DNA of 64,000 bases, from positions 124,001 through 188,000 of the forward strand of contig JAURVB010009066.1 of assembly GCA_033002965.1 (NCBI GenBank), written 5' to 3'. Below the pieces are notes generated by a model. That model was not told where the DNA came from and made no database searches. It saw only the letters and a program-made list of their open reading frames with translations. Shown here in pieces: positions 24,822 through 37,600 of this stretch (positions are counted from its first letter, which is position 1; each line of letters opens with the position of its first letter). Position numbers and translations under genes: made by a program. The stretch comes from Piper betle. Taxonomy: Eukaryota; Streptophyta; Magnoliopsida; Piperales; Piperaceae.

Positions 24822-27759
24822 ATGGGGAAGAGCTCTGAATTGTGCTTTGTCTTTGTTGTTCTATCCTTATTCTGCTTCTCCTTGAGTTTTGGCCAGTTGC
24901 CATCGTCCCAAACTTATAGTCTCTTCAGAGTCCGCCAGCAGCTTGAATTCCCACCAGTTACCAAGAGCTGGAATCGGCACACCAACTTCTGCTCGCTTCC
25001 TCCTACACTATCTCTCACAATTGTCTGCACACAAGACCGAGTAACTGAGCTCACCATTGTGGGAGGCAAACACCCAACATCTTCTCGCAAGAGCTTTGCA
25101 GTTTCCCCATATACTCTGTCGTCGAATTTCTCCATTGATTCACTGTTCGCTACACTTTCCAAGATTTCAAGTCTGGAGGTGTTGTCCCTCGTTTCCTTGG
25201 GGATATGGGGTGGGTTGCCTTCCAAGGTAACTCGGCTTTCTTCGCTGAGAGTGCTGAACTTGAGCTCGAATTCTGTTTATGGTCGGCTCCCTGGAAAGAT
25301 TTCATCTCTGGCCAATCTCCAGACTCTTGTTTTGCATGATAATCTGCTCAATGAAAGTGTGCCTGATCTTAGTGGCATGAAGACTCTTCAAGAGTTAGAC
25401 TTGGCCAACAATCTCCTTGGGCCAAAGTTTCCAGCTCTGCCAAACAAGCTTGTCACTGTTAATCTCCATGCCAACAAGTTCAGATCCAATGTTCCTCTGA
25501 GTTTAGCTTCTTTCGATCAGATTCAGAGGCTAGACTTGTCGACAAATCAGCTCACGGGCTCTTTTCCTTCTGCTCTGTTTTCTCTACCATCCATCCATTA
25601 CTTGAACATGGCCGGAAATGAGCTCAGTGGTTCCCTACCAAAAACTGCAACTTGCAACAAGGAGTTGAGATATGTTGATCTTTCAGACAATCTTCTGACT
25701 GGAAGCTTGCCCGCTTGCATCTCTACAAACTCCTCGAACAAGGTTGTTCTGTATTCGGGGAATTGCTTGTCTTCCGTAAATTCAGCAAATCAACACCCAT
25801 TCTCATTCTGCAATAAGGAAGGACCTTTTGCAGCAAATCCAAATAACACAAAGAAAAGAACCTCCAAGAGAAATCTTGGGCATGTTATTGGAATTAGCGC
25901 GGCAATTGTGGGTGGCCTGCTGATAATGGGAATACTTCTCTGGCTGATCTTCAGAAAGCTCGGTGGGAAGAATGCAAATGACCATTTGGTGAATACTTCT
26001 CTCATGGAAAAAGCTCCAAGCCGAACTTCTCCCAAAATATTATTACCCGACTCAAGTAATGCATTGTCAAGTTCTTTGTTCTTATTGATCTTCAAGAAAC
26101 ATCTCATTTCTAATATTGAAACTACGAAAATGATTGTGTTGTAATTAGAGGTAAATCTTGTCTTGAACAGGGAATGCTAATGGAGGGATGAGGCTAGGAG
26201 CTTTGGGATTGCCACCATATTATGTTTTTACATTGGAAGAAATAGAAGAAACATGCAACTTTGAGGAATTCAATTTGATCGAAGATGGCCCCAAAGGAAA
26301 GGTAGGATTTCGTAGCCGAGTTTTCAACTTCGTTAACCTCGGCTGTGTAGCAGATGAGTTAATGTAGCATTACCACCATAACTATGATTAAATACAATGT
26401 CGTAAAATCTCTGAACAGATTGACGACCATAAGCGTTTGATGTGAAACTAAAATGTTTAACTTTCAGCTCTACAAAGGATGGAACAGGGATGGATCACAG
26501 GTTGCAGTGAAATGTATAGAATTGAAGCAAAATTATTCCCAGCAAAGCTTGCAGCATTACGCAGAAACAATTTCAAAGCTAAGGCACCGGAACCTGGTGA
26601 GCATTTTGGGCCACTACATTGATAACAAGACCATCTATCTTGTTATGGAGAATGTCTCAAATGGAACACTAAGAAGTCATCTTACAGGTATGGACTGTTC
26701 ATTTTGTCAATAAAATGGAACTGGCATTTTCATAAATAATAATATGTAAAAAACTCGTACTAATATTTATTTGTTCTGTTAAAAAGACCCAAAATATGAG
26801 GTGCTAAGATGGCCACAAAGAGTTGCAGCGGCAATTGGAGTCGCCCAGGGAATTCAGTTCTTGCATAGAGATGTGACACCTGGTATATTTGGAAATGATA
26901 TAAAGATTGACAACATACTGTTGGATGATAATCTTACTGTAAAAATCAGCGGGTACAATCTTCCTTCACCTTCCAAGCATAAAGCTACTAAGGTATAACC
27001 TCCCCTCACCTTCTCTTTTGAACCTTTCAATTGATATATAAGATCAATAAGCTTACCTTCTTCTCCATTAAAAATTAACAGGTTGGTTCAGAGAGTCCAC
27101 TTGGTGGAGGGCCTAATGATCTAGTCAGGTATTTTCACTATACTAGATCTTGTTGATCAAATTACTATGCCATAGTCCTTAACATTGCAAGAAATCATGG
27201 GACTAACAACATTTCCATAACAACAGCATTGAGGAAGGACAGAAAGCTGACATACATCAGCTAGGAGTGATCCTGTTGGAATTGATATCTGGAAACCCCA
27301 TCACATCTGACAATGAATTGAAGGCATTGAAACACAAGGTCACTCTTGACTTCTATACTCACAAATACTTCCAGTATAATTTCATAAAACTAACGTTTAC
27401 AACCTGAGAAAACATTAGCAATATACAAAAAAATAATCATGGATTATATGGGTATACTATGCAGTCATCTGATCAAGATCTTGCTTGGTGAACTGCAGAT
27501 TGAGAAAAGCCTCACCGATGCGCCTAAGAAGCTGCGTGCTGCAACAGATCCGTCACTTCGTGGCACCTATGCATATGATTCTGTGAGAACTGTGGCAGAG
27601 ATTGCATTGAACTGCTTATCGGAAGAAATTCGGAAGCGCCCATCAGTAGAAGATGTTCTATGGAACCTGCAGTATTCTGTTCAAGTACAAGATGGATGGG
27701 CAAACAGTGGACATCTTAGTGGCAGCTTTAGCAACCTCAGTGATGCACTCAACAATTGA
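24822..27759 (+). CDS. LRR receptor-like pseudokinase (At3g03770-like class)
   Basis: This is a membrane receptor-like protein of the 'probable inactive LRR receptor-like kinase' class. Seven exons join in phase: 24822-26054, 26171-26301, 26468-26687, 26787-26992, 27082-27128, 27227-27338, 27499-27759. A signal peptide (FVVLSLFCFSLSFG) comes first, then several leucine-rich repeats (for example LRVLNLSSNSVYGRLPGKIS and IQRLDLSTNQLTGSFPSALF). A transmembrane helix follows (VIGISAAIVGGLLIMGILL), with a short juxtamembrane region and the kinase fold. The lysine of VAVK is present. The glycine loop is degenerate (EDGPKGKLYKG). The catalytic loop reads FLHRDVTPGIFGNDIKIDN, and SGY replaces the metal-binding DFG, so phosphotransfer is unlikely. 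I chose the start at MGKSSEL over the upstream MLIMGKSS reading because it puts the hydrophobic segment closer to the N-terminus. Its ligand is unknown. Confidence 0.9.
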
Positions 27760-29124
27760 GCATTGTACATTAAGTGCTCCATTGTAGTCACAACGCATAT
27801 TTAGCATTGAACATTAACTGCTCTATTGTAGTCACTATACATCTTCACGAATGTCCTAAGTATCAATCGGTTAAACTGCTTTGTGTAATGAGCAGAATAA
27901 AACATTTTTGGTGGGAATTTAATTCATTCAATAAAATGATGAAATCCTTTCACATAGAAGGCCTCCATGCATCCTACTAATACTTACCATTCTACATTCA
28001 ACAACCTCTTCTTCACGAGCATGAAACAGAGTTCAAAGAAATTGAATATTTAGTTCAAACGCTTCTTACATGATGATGAATTCGCATGCTCGGTCTCCAT
28101 TAGTGAAGCTTCTTCTTGGTAGCAGTAAGATGCCATAATTCTCTTAGTCTGAAAATATGGAACCGACAATCACTTTCGAACCAATCTTACTGAAAACTCG
28201 ATCAAAATTATATACAGTTGCTCACTTGGAACTACACAACTAACCTTTCCCCTGAACAATATAAAACTTACTCTGGCCTCTACCTGGTGGCGCCAGGATA
28301 TGATCTTCCCACAAAGATGACAGCGTCTGACATAAAAGGGAAGGAACAATAAGCAATAACCAAGTCTTTCGACGTTCATAGAAAAAGAATAAGATATCAT
28401 ACGTACAAGCTAGGGCCCTCTTCTCGGACAAGGCCAAACCTCGCACAGAATGAACACCATAGCTGCATATTTGGATCAAAAGAAGCCCAAAATTCTAATT
28501 GCAGATTAAAACAACGCCTGTAGGCAGGGAAGCAATTGTAAGAAAAGATACATAAACATGTATAATAGAAATAATTCAATTAAATAATATCGTATGTATC
28601 ATGCTTCCACAAATATAAGAAAACTTGACAATGGGTCCTAACAAGAATGTGAATTTTTGTGTGTGTAAGTGATTGACTTGCTACCTTTCAAGCCAGAATT
28701 TCTTACTAACATGTCTTAACCTGTTTATCCCACTTATAAGACTCCAGAAATTGAAATATATATAGATGCCAAAAAGGATCCCTCTTCTTAATCCACCTTT
28801 ATTCACCACATAAAAAAATATATAAAATTATTAATTAGCGTAATTGATAGTAGACATTCATTCATTGTATGGGAAGAAGGCTGAAAGTTACCTCAGATTC
28901 GTTACCCTTGCAATTGGAGTGCACGGCAAGTTTACACACAGACTTCGTCATTTAATATGAACAGTTGCAAAATCTTAGGCAATTAATTTAGTTAGATAAA
29001 CGGGCGCTACAATCAACCGTCCCAGATGGTTAATAAAAATGGTCCCAAAAGACATTGAAAGTTACAATCATGTTTACACACTTGGAAATAGAAAGATTAA
29101 TTTGATGTAGAAAAAAATTGATGA
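27760..29124. other. Convergent intergenic region with an unassigned minus-strand frame
   Basis: The 3' ends of the plus-strand receptor and the minus-strand CBS gene face each other here. Between them, 28397-28579 on the minus strand has a frame with a protein-like run (CFNLQLEFWASFDPNMQL followed by WCSFCARFGLVREEGPSL) that ends near a possible GTATGA donor, and 28240-28340 has another (SLWEDHILAPPGRGQSKFY). I do not recognise a family. It could be a gene fragment or chance coding potential. Confidence 0.3.
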
Positions 29125-31079
29125 TCAATTGTTAAGCATCTCTTTCGCAGCAAATCCGAAATAGCTGTCGAAGTGGTCCGGAGGTTCGTAGATGAAGCAT
29201 GAGATTACATCACGAAGTGTAACCAATCCAATCACTTCCGACGCATCGTCCACCACATAAATCCGATGCACCGAGTTGGAAGCCAGGTTTTCAATCACAC
29301 TTCCTAGTGAAGTATCAGCTCTGCATGTAATTGGTGGAACCGATACAGTCCTACCACCATCTTGGCCTAAATATGAAGCAATGGTGGTCATGAAGTCGGA
29401 CACAGTAAGCTGCCTGTTGCAAAGCCGAAGCAATATTACATTAAGACACAAAAGTAACCGAACTGGTTAGCAAGGAGATAGCATGCATGTTGGCTTCATG
29501 CACATTTTACTTTGGACCTTTAGAACAAAAATTCTTATTTAGGTAGTTTATAAACAGCATGGTTTGTTGTCACCTTGTTCTTTTCCCTGTTTCAAGTACA
29601 CTAGACCCACAATCGTTTCGTGTTGCATTTACAGAAAAAACTTCGATTAAGCTGTCAGGGAGATTTGTTGCCGGAAGATGGTGAATTAGTACCTGAAGTT
29701 TGAGAAGAGGTGAGGATTTAGTAGCAAGAATCTGATATCTCTTATGCTTATGGTCCCAATTATCATTTTCCCATTTCCTTCCAAGACGGGAAGGCCGCCA
29801 ATTTGGTTGTCTCTCATGCGCTTGAAAGCTCCTAGAATTAGCTCATCACCATTCACACTAATAACCTGGAATGTCCAAGGTAAGTAGTTCTAATCACATA
29901 GTATTAATATCAATAAACATCCCAACTATAAAAAAAGGGGAACTATATTTAGCCATTGACAAATCAAAATGCAAATGAATTCAAAAAACTTGCCTCATCA
30001 CTTGTCATAAAGGGCAGGCCAAAGTCAGACAGTGAATGAGAGGCTATGCAATCAAACCAATCTCTTCCTCTACATTGTTCAAGACCTTTGATCACTGCAG
30101 ACTGAGTAATGAAATTCTTAACAAAAGGCTTTCCCACTTCTATCACTGGAACATTTCTTAGCCGATACTTCGATAGCAACAAGAGTACACTCAACATGGA
30201 ACTGTCCCCAGCAACAGGCAAGAAAGGAGCCCATCGGTATGATCTCAAGATTGAACTGACCTGATATAAACAGGTACTATCAATCAATATGCGCTAAAAT
30301 TTTGAGTAAGATTACTTATAAGGATGTAAAAACTGATATCTAATTCACCACCAACAACATTGGTCGTAAGTCTCACCGTGGTTGATTTGAATGGTTCCTC
30401 ATTGAGAAGAACTTTGTAGAAGTCTTCTCCCAACCGGTCTGCCGCAGTCGTCGCATCTCTTCCAATCCCTTTCTCTGCAGCCAACCCTCCGGCGGCTGCT
30501 GCACCAATAGCTGCAACAGTAAGACCGGCAACAGCCAGGGGACCTGTTGCACCAAGAGCCAATGCTCCTAGAGCACCAACTGCACCGGCGCCTACTCCAG
30601 CAGCTGTGGCAGACCCAGCAGACAAAGCAATTGCTGCAAGTTCTGCGTTTTCCAGCACCCACAGTATGATAGCCGAATAGTCTAGTATTCCCATATACCG
30701 ATCTCTCCAATCGAGACTAGTGGATGCTTCCGGATTCCGCACAGGAGCAGAAAGAATGTTGTTTGATGATAAAATTCTAATAGCATCGGCAATTGTTGTG
30801 TTACCCGGAATTTCAATAACTGAAAAGAGATAATTAAAATGCATATATTTAGTGACTGTCTTTTGAGATGAATTTGTAAACGTAAAACCTCAGGTAATAC
30901 AACGAAGGATGCTTACCTTTACCCCCTGGAACATCTGGAAACGAATTAACAGGTATCTTGGCAAAAGCAGTTGTCAAGGACTGTTGTAAGTGTTTTGGTA
31001 ACTTCTTCCTGGACTGGATGGTCTCAAAGTAATCATCACAGCTCAACATTTTTGGCCTCTCCTGGCGTTCTTGTGCCAT
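29125..31079 (-). CDS. SnRK1 regulatory gamma-type subunit, four CBS domains (KING1-like)
   Basis: This SNF4/AMPK-gamma-like protein is related to plant KING1 and is expected to act with the SnRK1 energy-sensing kinase. Five exons fit in phase: 30917-31079, 30377-30819, 29994-30260, 29693-29865 and 29125-29413. CBS1 begins VIEIPGNTTIADAIRIL and is followed by a long Ala/Gly-rich insert (AGVGAGAVGALGALALGATG) typical of this family. CBS2 contains SYRWAPFLPV and SKYRLRNVPVIE, CBS3 contains VISVNGDELILGAFKRM, and CBS4 contains SVHRIYVVDDASEVIGLVTL. The protein ends DSYFGFAAKEMLNN. Intron 3 uses a GC donor (GATGAG|GCAAGT), the common non-canonical class. The plant gamma proteins do not all bind AMP as animal gamma does, so nucleotide sensing should not be assumed. 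Confidence 0.92.
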
Positions 31080-31081
31080 AT

Positions 31082-32037
31082 CTACAAGCTAGTATTTATT
31101 TAGTACCGTTATAACAATATAAGATTCCCTAAACTCATCAAGTTTATAGCCCCCAGTTACAGAGTTGAAAATCGAGATGTTTCGTTGTAGCGGCTGTCGA
31201 CGACTATTGGGCACAAACCCAATTCGTAGATAAATTTTAAAATTAAGTCGTCTTCCAAATGATCTTCGAATTCGATTATGTAAAAGAAAAATTAATTGGC
31301 AATGTATTTGGTGCTAATTCAAAACCACAAACTTCCTCAATCCTCATGTTGCTCCTCATTACTGGTTTCTCACTGAAAAAAGCATTCTAGTTTAGCTCCC
31401 ATCTTTGACTAGTTACATGATAAAAAAAAACATTCCTTATTCTGAATTCCAACTCAAATAGCACAAATAATCAGTTCATGTCCTCGAAGGATGCATATAC
31501 ACATCTACAATGGCTGATACAATGTGCCAAAAAAGCATGTAGTCATTGTCAGATTTGATACATACTAATACGAACTAATTTCGTAGCATAGATTTAGGGG
31601 AAGAAATAGAAGAAAACATGACGAAATTCGAGATAAAAGGTGACGAAAAACCAAGATTTAAGCCGTGGTAAAAGATCAACAACCAGAGGAAGAAGATAAG
31701 ACTTTTCTATTTCATTTCTTCATTCCAAATACAACATGATCTAGTGTATACAACTACCTCTCTAGGTGCTTATAACCGTCACATACATAATGCACATATC
31801 ATATACCACTCCAAGCCTGATCATTATAATAAGCATGCGGTAAAAATTACAGAGGAAACTTAGGCTAGTAAGAGAAATCAAACACTAAAATCTTCGGAAA
31901 TCTAATAACTGATCAGAACATATCAAACTTAGGCTACATTTTGTCTGGCACAAGCAAGGAAAAGGAAAAAGAAAATGTCGAAAAGGAAAACAACAATTAT
32001 AGGTACGTGTAGAAACATTCATGCCGCTAATGCATAC
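31082..32037 (-). other. Leader intron of the KING1-like gene
   Basis: The acceptor TTGTAG falls two bases before the start codon (exon resumes AT-ATG). A matching donor GAG|GTATGC lies at 32037/32038, with an upstream non-coding exon rich in CT/GA at about 32038-32110. A 956-bp 5'-UTR intron is therefore likely. Such introns often raise expression in plants. Confidence 0.55.
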
Positions 32038-32110
32038 CTCCTCGCTCTCAGATCAGATAAAGTGATCTGAGATCTTGGGGAAGAAGAAGACGAACATCGA
32101 TCCATTGTTG

Positions 32111-33125
32111 GAACGGTTCAACTTCAACTATGGGATGCATGCATGCCGGCTGCACACGTGGAATGAGTCCGGCGAAGACCCGTGTCGGCTTGGCTCATGG
32201 GCCCAATTTCTAAGAAAAAATGTACATGACATCTAGTTGGCAAGGCCCATGTGAGAACATGTAATGGGCTGCACGAGTTGGGCCGACCAAAAAATGGGCC
32301 CATCACCCGTTTTTCGAACATAAACCGAGCCGACATGCTCTTTGGCCATTTTCCATAGAATGACAAGGATGCAGAAGATATATCGAAATGAGAACGGCCG
32401 AAGAAGGAGTTTCTGGAGATACAGTTTGATGAGCCGAGCAGGTTCCTCCATTTCTATCTTAATTTCTAATGCACTAATTGATCATGTGTTAAAAGGGAGA
32501 TCTTTGGACGGTTGAATTATATGATTTTGTTAAAAATGTTATTGGTTGAATCTCCTAGAGAATAACATTTAGATAAGGATATGAGTTTTGTAAAATTATT
32601 TGATCGGTGCCATTTAGTCTGCCGTCTTTTCTGAGATCTACTATCCTACGAGCAGTTTTTAAAGTGTTCTAAATGCCTAATGGATGTGGCATAGTACAAT
32701 ATGAGGAGACTTACCATTTTATTCATTATAATTGACTTTAACGCCGATAAAATATTTGATAATATTGAATCAAAACAGTGTAAAATTCTGCGTCTGTATA
32801 ATTTGAGTTCTACACCAATTTTCAATATTGAATACGTCGATCTAGTTCATCATGTTCTCGTTTTATATAATTGAAATGCTACTTGAAGGCTTCATCACTG
32901 GCTGAAAATATGTGATTGCGGATTCGTATATTTAGCTTACGAGTTTTAGATTGACCATAGTAAAAAATATTAAGTAGCAGTTAGTTACGTTTTTTATACG
33001 TCACTTCAATAATAAAATTCATATTAGATAATCCATAATTAAACACCGCTGATTGAAAAATCAAAGAAGATAAAAAAATTTATGCCATAATGAAAGTTAC
33101 TTAATAATAACGTTAATTAGATGTG

Positions 33126-33175
<50 letters not shown>

Positions 33176-33896
33176 TTATTTACACACATACATATATGTT
33201 ACACGAAGCTGTGAAGAAAGATAAATAATCACAACCTGGCAACGACGATTAAAACAATAAAAAATTTTATCCAATCTCAGGTACTTCATGCATTAACAAA
33301 TTCAAACCTTCATCAACAACATTAAACAGATCATGCTGTCTAAATCTTTACGCAACTAGCATGCGTACTTTTAAAATATTATTCATGATCCACTCACATG
33401 TTCGTAATTATGTTACTTCCTAATCAATATTACAGGTTTGATTAATTAACGAGCTACATATATGTATAATCTCCTTGACCTAGAAATTATTAGTAAAGCA
33501 AAAGGCTAATCTTCGTAGTTGATTCAACCCTTGATAATAATATATATTGAGGTCAGTTTGAAGAGTACTAGAGCACGTTAAGCTTAAAAGAACATTAAGT
33601 CTATATTGACCTTCATTAGTTCGTTAGAACCAACTTTTTTACTAATCATAATGTATTTAAAGGCTTGACGGTAGTAGTTTACATTCTATTCCTCCATTTT
33701 ATGTATTAGATGCTACAAGTTGATATTCATAACCCACTTTTACTTAAAAGGTCAAATCCTTTCTTCTTTAAGTACTTAGACGAAAGAAAAAGAAATATAT
33801 TATTGGTTCAATATTAGGTCCTCAATGGTTAATGTATATCAATGAAGGAATATGGGAAGCTATGAGGTCCTTTAATTAGCTAAATATGGCTGAACA

Positions 33897-33931
<35 letters not shown>
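32111..33931. other. Intergenic region with TA microsatellites
   Basis: AT-rich with no recognisable gene. TA microsatellites lie at about 33135-33170 and 33899-33931; the second is the left flank of a hairpin element. Positions 32120-32460 are more balanced in composition and are probably the promoter side of the KING1-like gene. Confidence 0.5.
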
Positions 33932-33935
<4 letters not shown>

Positions 33936-34605
33936 GAGGAGGAGGCTATACTGCAGCACAGCTAAGATGGCTGTGCTGCAGTGTTTCAGCCGTTGGATCA
34001 AATCCAACGGTTGAAACACTTCCCCCTTCTCCAGTAATAATAAAAAAAAGTTTCTGGAGCGCCGCCGGCCGACGCGACGCCGCCCCCTTCCTCGCCCGTC
34101 GCTGCGGCTCCGGGCGGCGACGTAACCACCGGGCGACGGGGTGGCGGATCTAGCTGCCCCGCCTCTTCCCCTGCCGCCCCGCCACCGGGCGACACCACCA
34201 CCACCCCATCCCCTGCCCACCACCCTGCCGTGCCCCCTTCGGCCCCCGCCGCCACCCCGCTGCGCCCCCCTCGGCCCCGCCGCCACCCCGTCGCGCCCCC
34301 CTCGGCCCCCGCCGCCACCCCGTCGCGCCCCCCTCGGCCCCCGCCGCCACCCCGTCGCGCCCCCCTCGGCCCCCGCCCGCCACCCTGCCGCGCCCCCCTC
34401 GGCCTCCGCCCGCCACCCCACCGCGCCGCGCCCCCCGTCCCCTATCGCCGCCGCCCCCTTGGCCGTCGCCGTGGCCAGGCACACTTCCCGCCCCCTCCGC
34501 CGTCGCTCCTGCGGCGGCGCCCCCCCCCAATTTTTTGATCTTGGCCGTTGGATGCTAATCCAATGGCCAAGATCTGTGCTGTGCTGGAGTACATCAATCT
34601 TTTTT
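33932..34605. mobile_element. GC-rich hairpin element inserted in a TA microsatellite
   Basis: TA repeats lie immediately on both sides (33899-33931 and about 34606-34629). Near the ends are 13-bp near-identical inverted repeats: ACTGCAGCACAGC at 33950-33962 and, on the minus strand, ACTCCAGCACAGC at 34578-34590. Subterminal hairpins follow: 33950-33982 (perfect 13-bp stem), 33983-34017 (GTTTCAGCCGTTGGAT...ATCCAACGGTTGAAAC, one mismatch) and 34537-34574 (GATCTTGGCCGTTGGAT...ATCCAATGGCCAAGATC). The core (34050-34530) is almost pure C/G and contains a 33-bp tandem repeat. No transposase is encoded. The plan resembles the element at 5447-6145, and both sit in TA repeats. It is reminiscent of rice Micron elements, which target TA microsatellites, but I cannot claim the same family. 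Confidence 0.7.
34225..34430. repeat. 33-bp GC-rich minisatellite
   Basis: About six copies of a 33-bp unit built around CCGCCACCCCGTCGCGCC, then CCCTCGGCCC, lie in tandem; the outer copies are diverged. Because 33 is a multiple of three, frames on both strands stay open and translate to Pro/Arg/Ala repeats. I read these as artefacts of the repeat, not genes. Confidence 0.75.
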
Positions 34606-37600
34606 CCTATATATATATATATATATATAACAAATTTGTTGATCTGTTCTTGCAATATATGGAAATCGTTGGCATTTTAATTTGAAGAGCCATAATTAAA
34701 TATCTTCGAACATTTTTACGAAAAAAGATGATCAATGATCATGAATTCATCATTCTTGGTTGAACTTGCTTGTTATGTTATTTCCGAATTTTATGCTTTG
34801 AATTTATCTTCCCCTCTTAATTAATTTGCAGCTCATTCAACTCATGAATCATAATCATACTGCTAAACAAGTTTTTCCATCTATCAAGATATTCACTTAA
34901 CGCAATTTATTTTCCATAAGAGAGATTTATGATCCAGCTAGCTCCACACCAAGTTTTCAATCCAGATTGTTAAGCTCGTACATAAGGTCGAATAGTGACA
35001 TATATTAGTTACATGGAGGACTTAATTTAGTCTTTCAAATTAAGTATGATATGATTGTGATAAATGCGTGATTTAAATTTTACAATGCTGGCAAGCTCAT
35101 ATACATAGACAATTAATGGAAGTCAAAATGATAAAGTTAATTCATACTTTCTTATGTGCAAAACCAAGTGGCTCTCAATTGAGAGAAATGTTGATAAGTC
35201 TACATTGATTAACAAGGTCTTTGCGAAAACTTTAATTACTTGACTCTTTCCATTTACTGATCATCATGATCTCTTTCTTTTTTCATGCAAGTGTCTCTTC
35301 ACTTGTTTAATTTTTAGTTATCAATCAATGCAGTACTCTGAAGTTTGATAATCGATGACTTCATTAATTTCTATGTTGTGATTAAGCTGTTCATTTCCTA
35401 TACAGCTTCTCTTTGCCTGATCTGATCTGTAGTTGGAGATCTGACTTTCAAAGTCATGATCTTCATCATGTGGAATTGCACAAGTCGTCAAAAAATTGAT
35501 TTGGAAGATGAGGTTTCTCCATACGTATATAGATATAGATAGACAGACATGGTCTGCATGTTTCAAAGCATGAGGTAATTCCGCACCCGCTAAACAATAT
35601 TCCTGGTTGGCAATTGATCATTTTTTAACCATTGAAGAAACAGTATCAATTTCAATAATTGATATATAGTCGATGACTCGATACCCTACTTGCTGCATAA
35701 ACTATTTTTCTTGATGTTTCGTTGGTGTAATTCTTTTGCATGAATTATATTATTCATATAAAGTTGAAAGTATAAATACAACCTAGCACATTTTTAATAC
35801 ACCAAGTGGGCTACATATATAAGATGGTTTTAGAAATAAAAGTATGAATATATATCCTAATTAGGTACTGTGGTCGATCAAATATTAATTACGGACGATA
35901 ATTTTCAAAACCAATTGTATGAATACGAAATAAAACATTAAATATATTGGCGTGACATATCATGAAAATTTTGATAAAGATGTATGACAGGAAGGACGTA
36001 ACCTGGAACGGTGGAAGACTTGGGAGAAACCATTATAAATGGAACTATGGAAGACTTTGCTGTACGTAATATGCAGTGATCATAGACCACTCCTACTACA
36101 ACAGAAAACAACCAGCAAGTTGGTAAGATGCTGTCAATGGCAATCAATGGTTCTCACAATATCAACTAATTGAGCTACTTTTGGATCGCGTGAACTCCTA
36201 ACTAGTTATATTAGTTTTAATTACCTCATGGAAAGGGAGATGATGAGATAAAATACTTGTAAGTTCATGCATTGAACCCCAATAAGAAAAGGTCTTAATT
36301 AGTTGGTAATTACGTACGTATGATCTTACTGAGGTCGTCGTCTTCACAAACATACAAAAGAAAACAAAGAAAAAAACGTAATAAGTATATAGCTGGATAA
36401 GGGAGTCTTGAAGCTGCCAATCAAAAGTAGAAGTCGCCAACGTTGTAAATGCTAAGTACTTGTGTTTTCTTCTTAAAAATTCAGAATTTCAACGCTTTGT
36501 AATTAAACAACACATACGGAAGCCCATAAATGGCGACCAAATCCAACTGCCGATGGTCATTGCCAGAAACTGGGAACACTCTTTGTCCATTTAGATGCCA
36601 AAGAGGTCTGAATGGAGACAAATAAAGGTCAGCTGCAGCCCAACATATAGATTTTTCTCTAATATTATTGTCTGGACATTGTTCGCCTCCCACCAGTAGG
36701 TTGGTACACGGTACACTAATTTATGATCTACCTATGCTTCTTTGCTATTTGGTCTTCCTTGTGATGTTTCATCACATCTTTTCTATCTCCTATTGTCAAC
36801 GAGCCGATCAGATTGGCAGTGAAATGCAAAATTAAAGGCGCTGATCAGATATGCATACATGTGTGTATGTTCATATTTTTACCATCTATAATGTAAGCTT
36901 TGGTTGGCAGTGCTGGCCGATGATAATCTGATTGTTATCCTTTTTTCCCCCAAAATCTATTAATTAGGTTGCACGTACATAGCCATTTCTAACCTGGGTA
37001 GTCAAAATTTTCAATAAATAAGAAGAAAGTGAAAAGGGCTAGTTAATAATTCTCATTTTCGCTATTAACTATTTATAATTCGAATGTAATTGTAATAATT
37101 CCCATTTTTAATTAGGTGTATGTGTGCAATATGTGTGTTGCATATAATCGTCAGAGTCAAAACACCCCCCTATATATTTCTATGGAAATGTTTTTGTATG
37201 TCAAATGTAAAGTTGCTAAGTTATGAACTTGATCAAATTGTGAGTTATACTTTTTATTTTCAGTAATTTAATGGGTCTCACATTTTAAAAATTACATAGA
37301 TAAATAAAATAAATAAATAATAAGTATAATTATAAAATTTCAACACAATTTAATATTTCTAACACTTTAATATATAATAATAACAACAATGCATGCAACG
37401 AATTGTAAGGTTTTTCTATCAAAGAGGAGGAGTTTTTGACTGTGCCGGGGCAGCTAATTCAACGAGCTTACATCATGATGTATTATTAAATGTACAAATA
37501 ATAGTGCATGGCCACTATAAACAATAATTATGATTTTCTTTGTTTTTAAGTTGCTTGTTAATGTAATAGTTAAAGGAGGAAGACCGACTCCAAGTAAATA

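Noticed and set aside
24914..25225. Antisense open frame under the LRR receptor
   Set aside because: Shadow of the plus-strand coding exon; no independent motif.
26863..26880. HRD in the receptor taken as an active catalytic loop
   Set aside because: The following residues do not keep the K-x-x-N spacing and DFG is SGY, so activity is not supported.
33876..34680. A 259-codon minus-strand frame and a 179-codon plus-strand frame
   Set aside because: Both are translations of the 33-bp minisatellite and the flanking TA repeat (Ile-Tyr runs). They are not genes.
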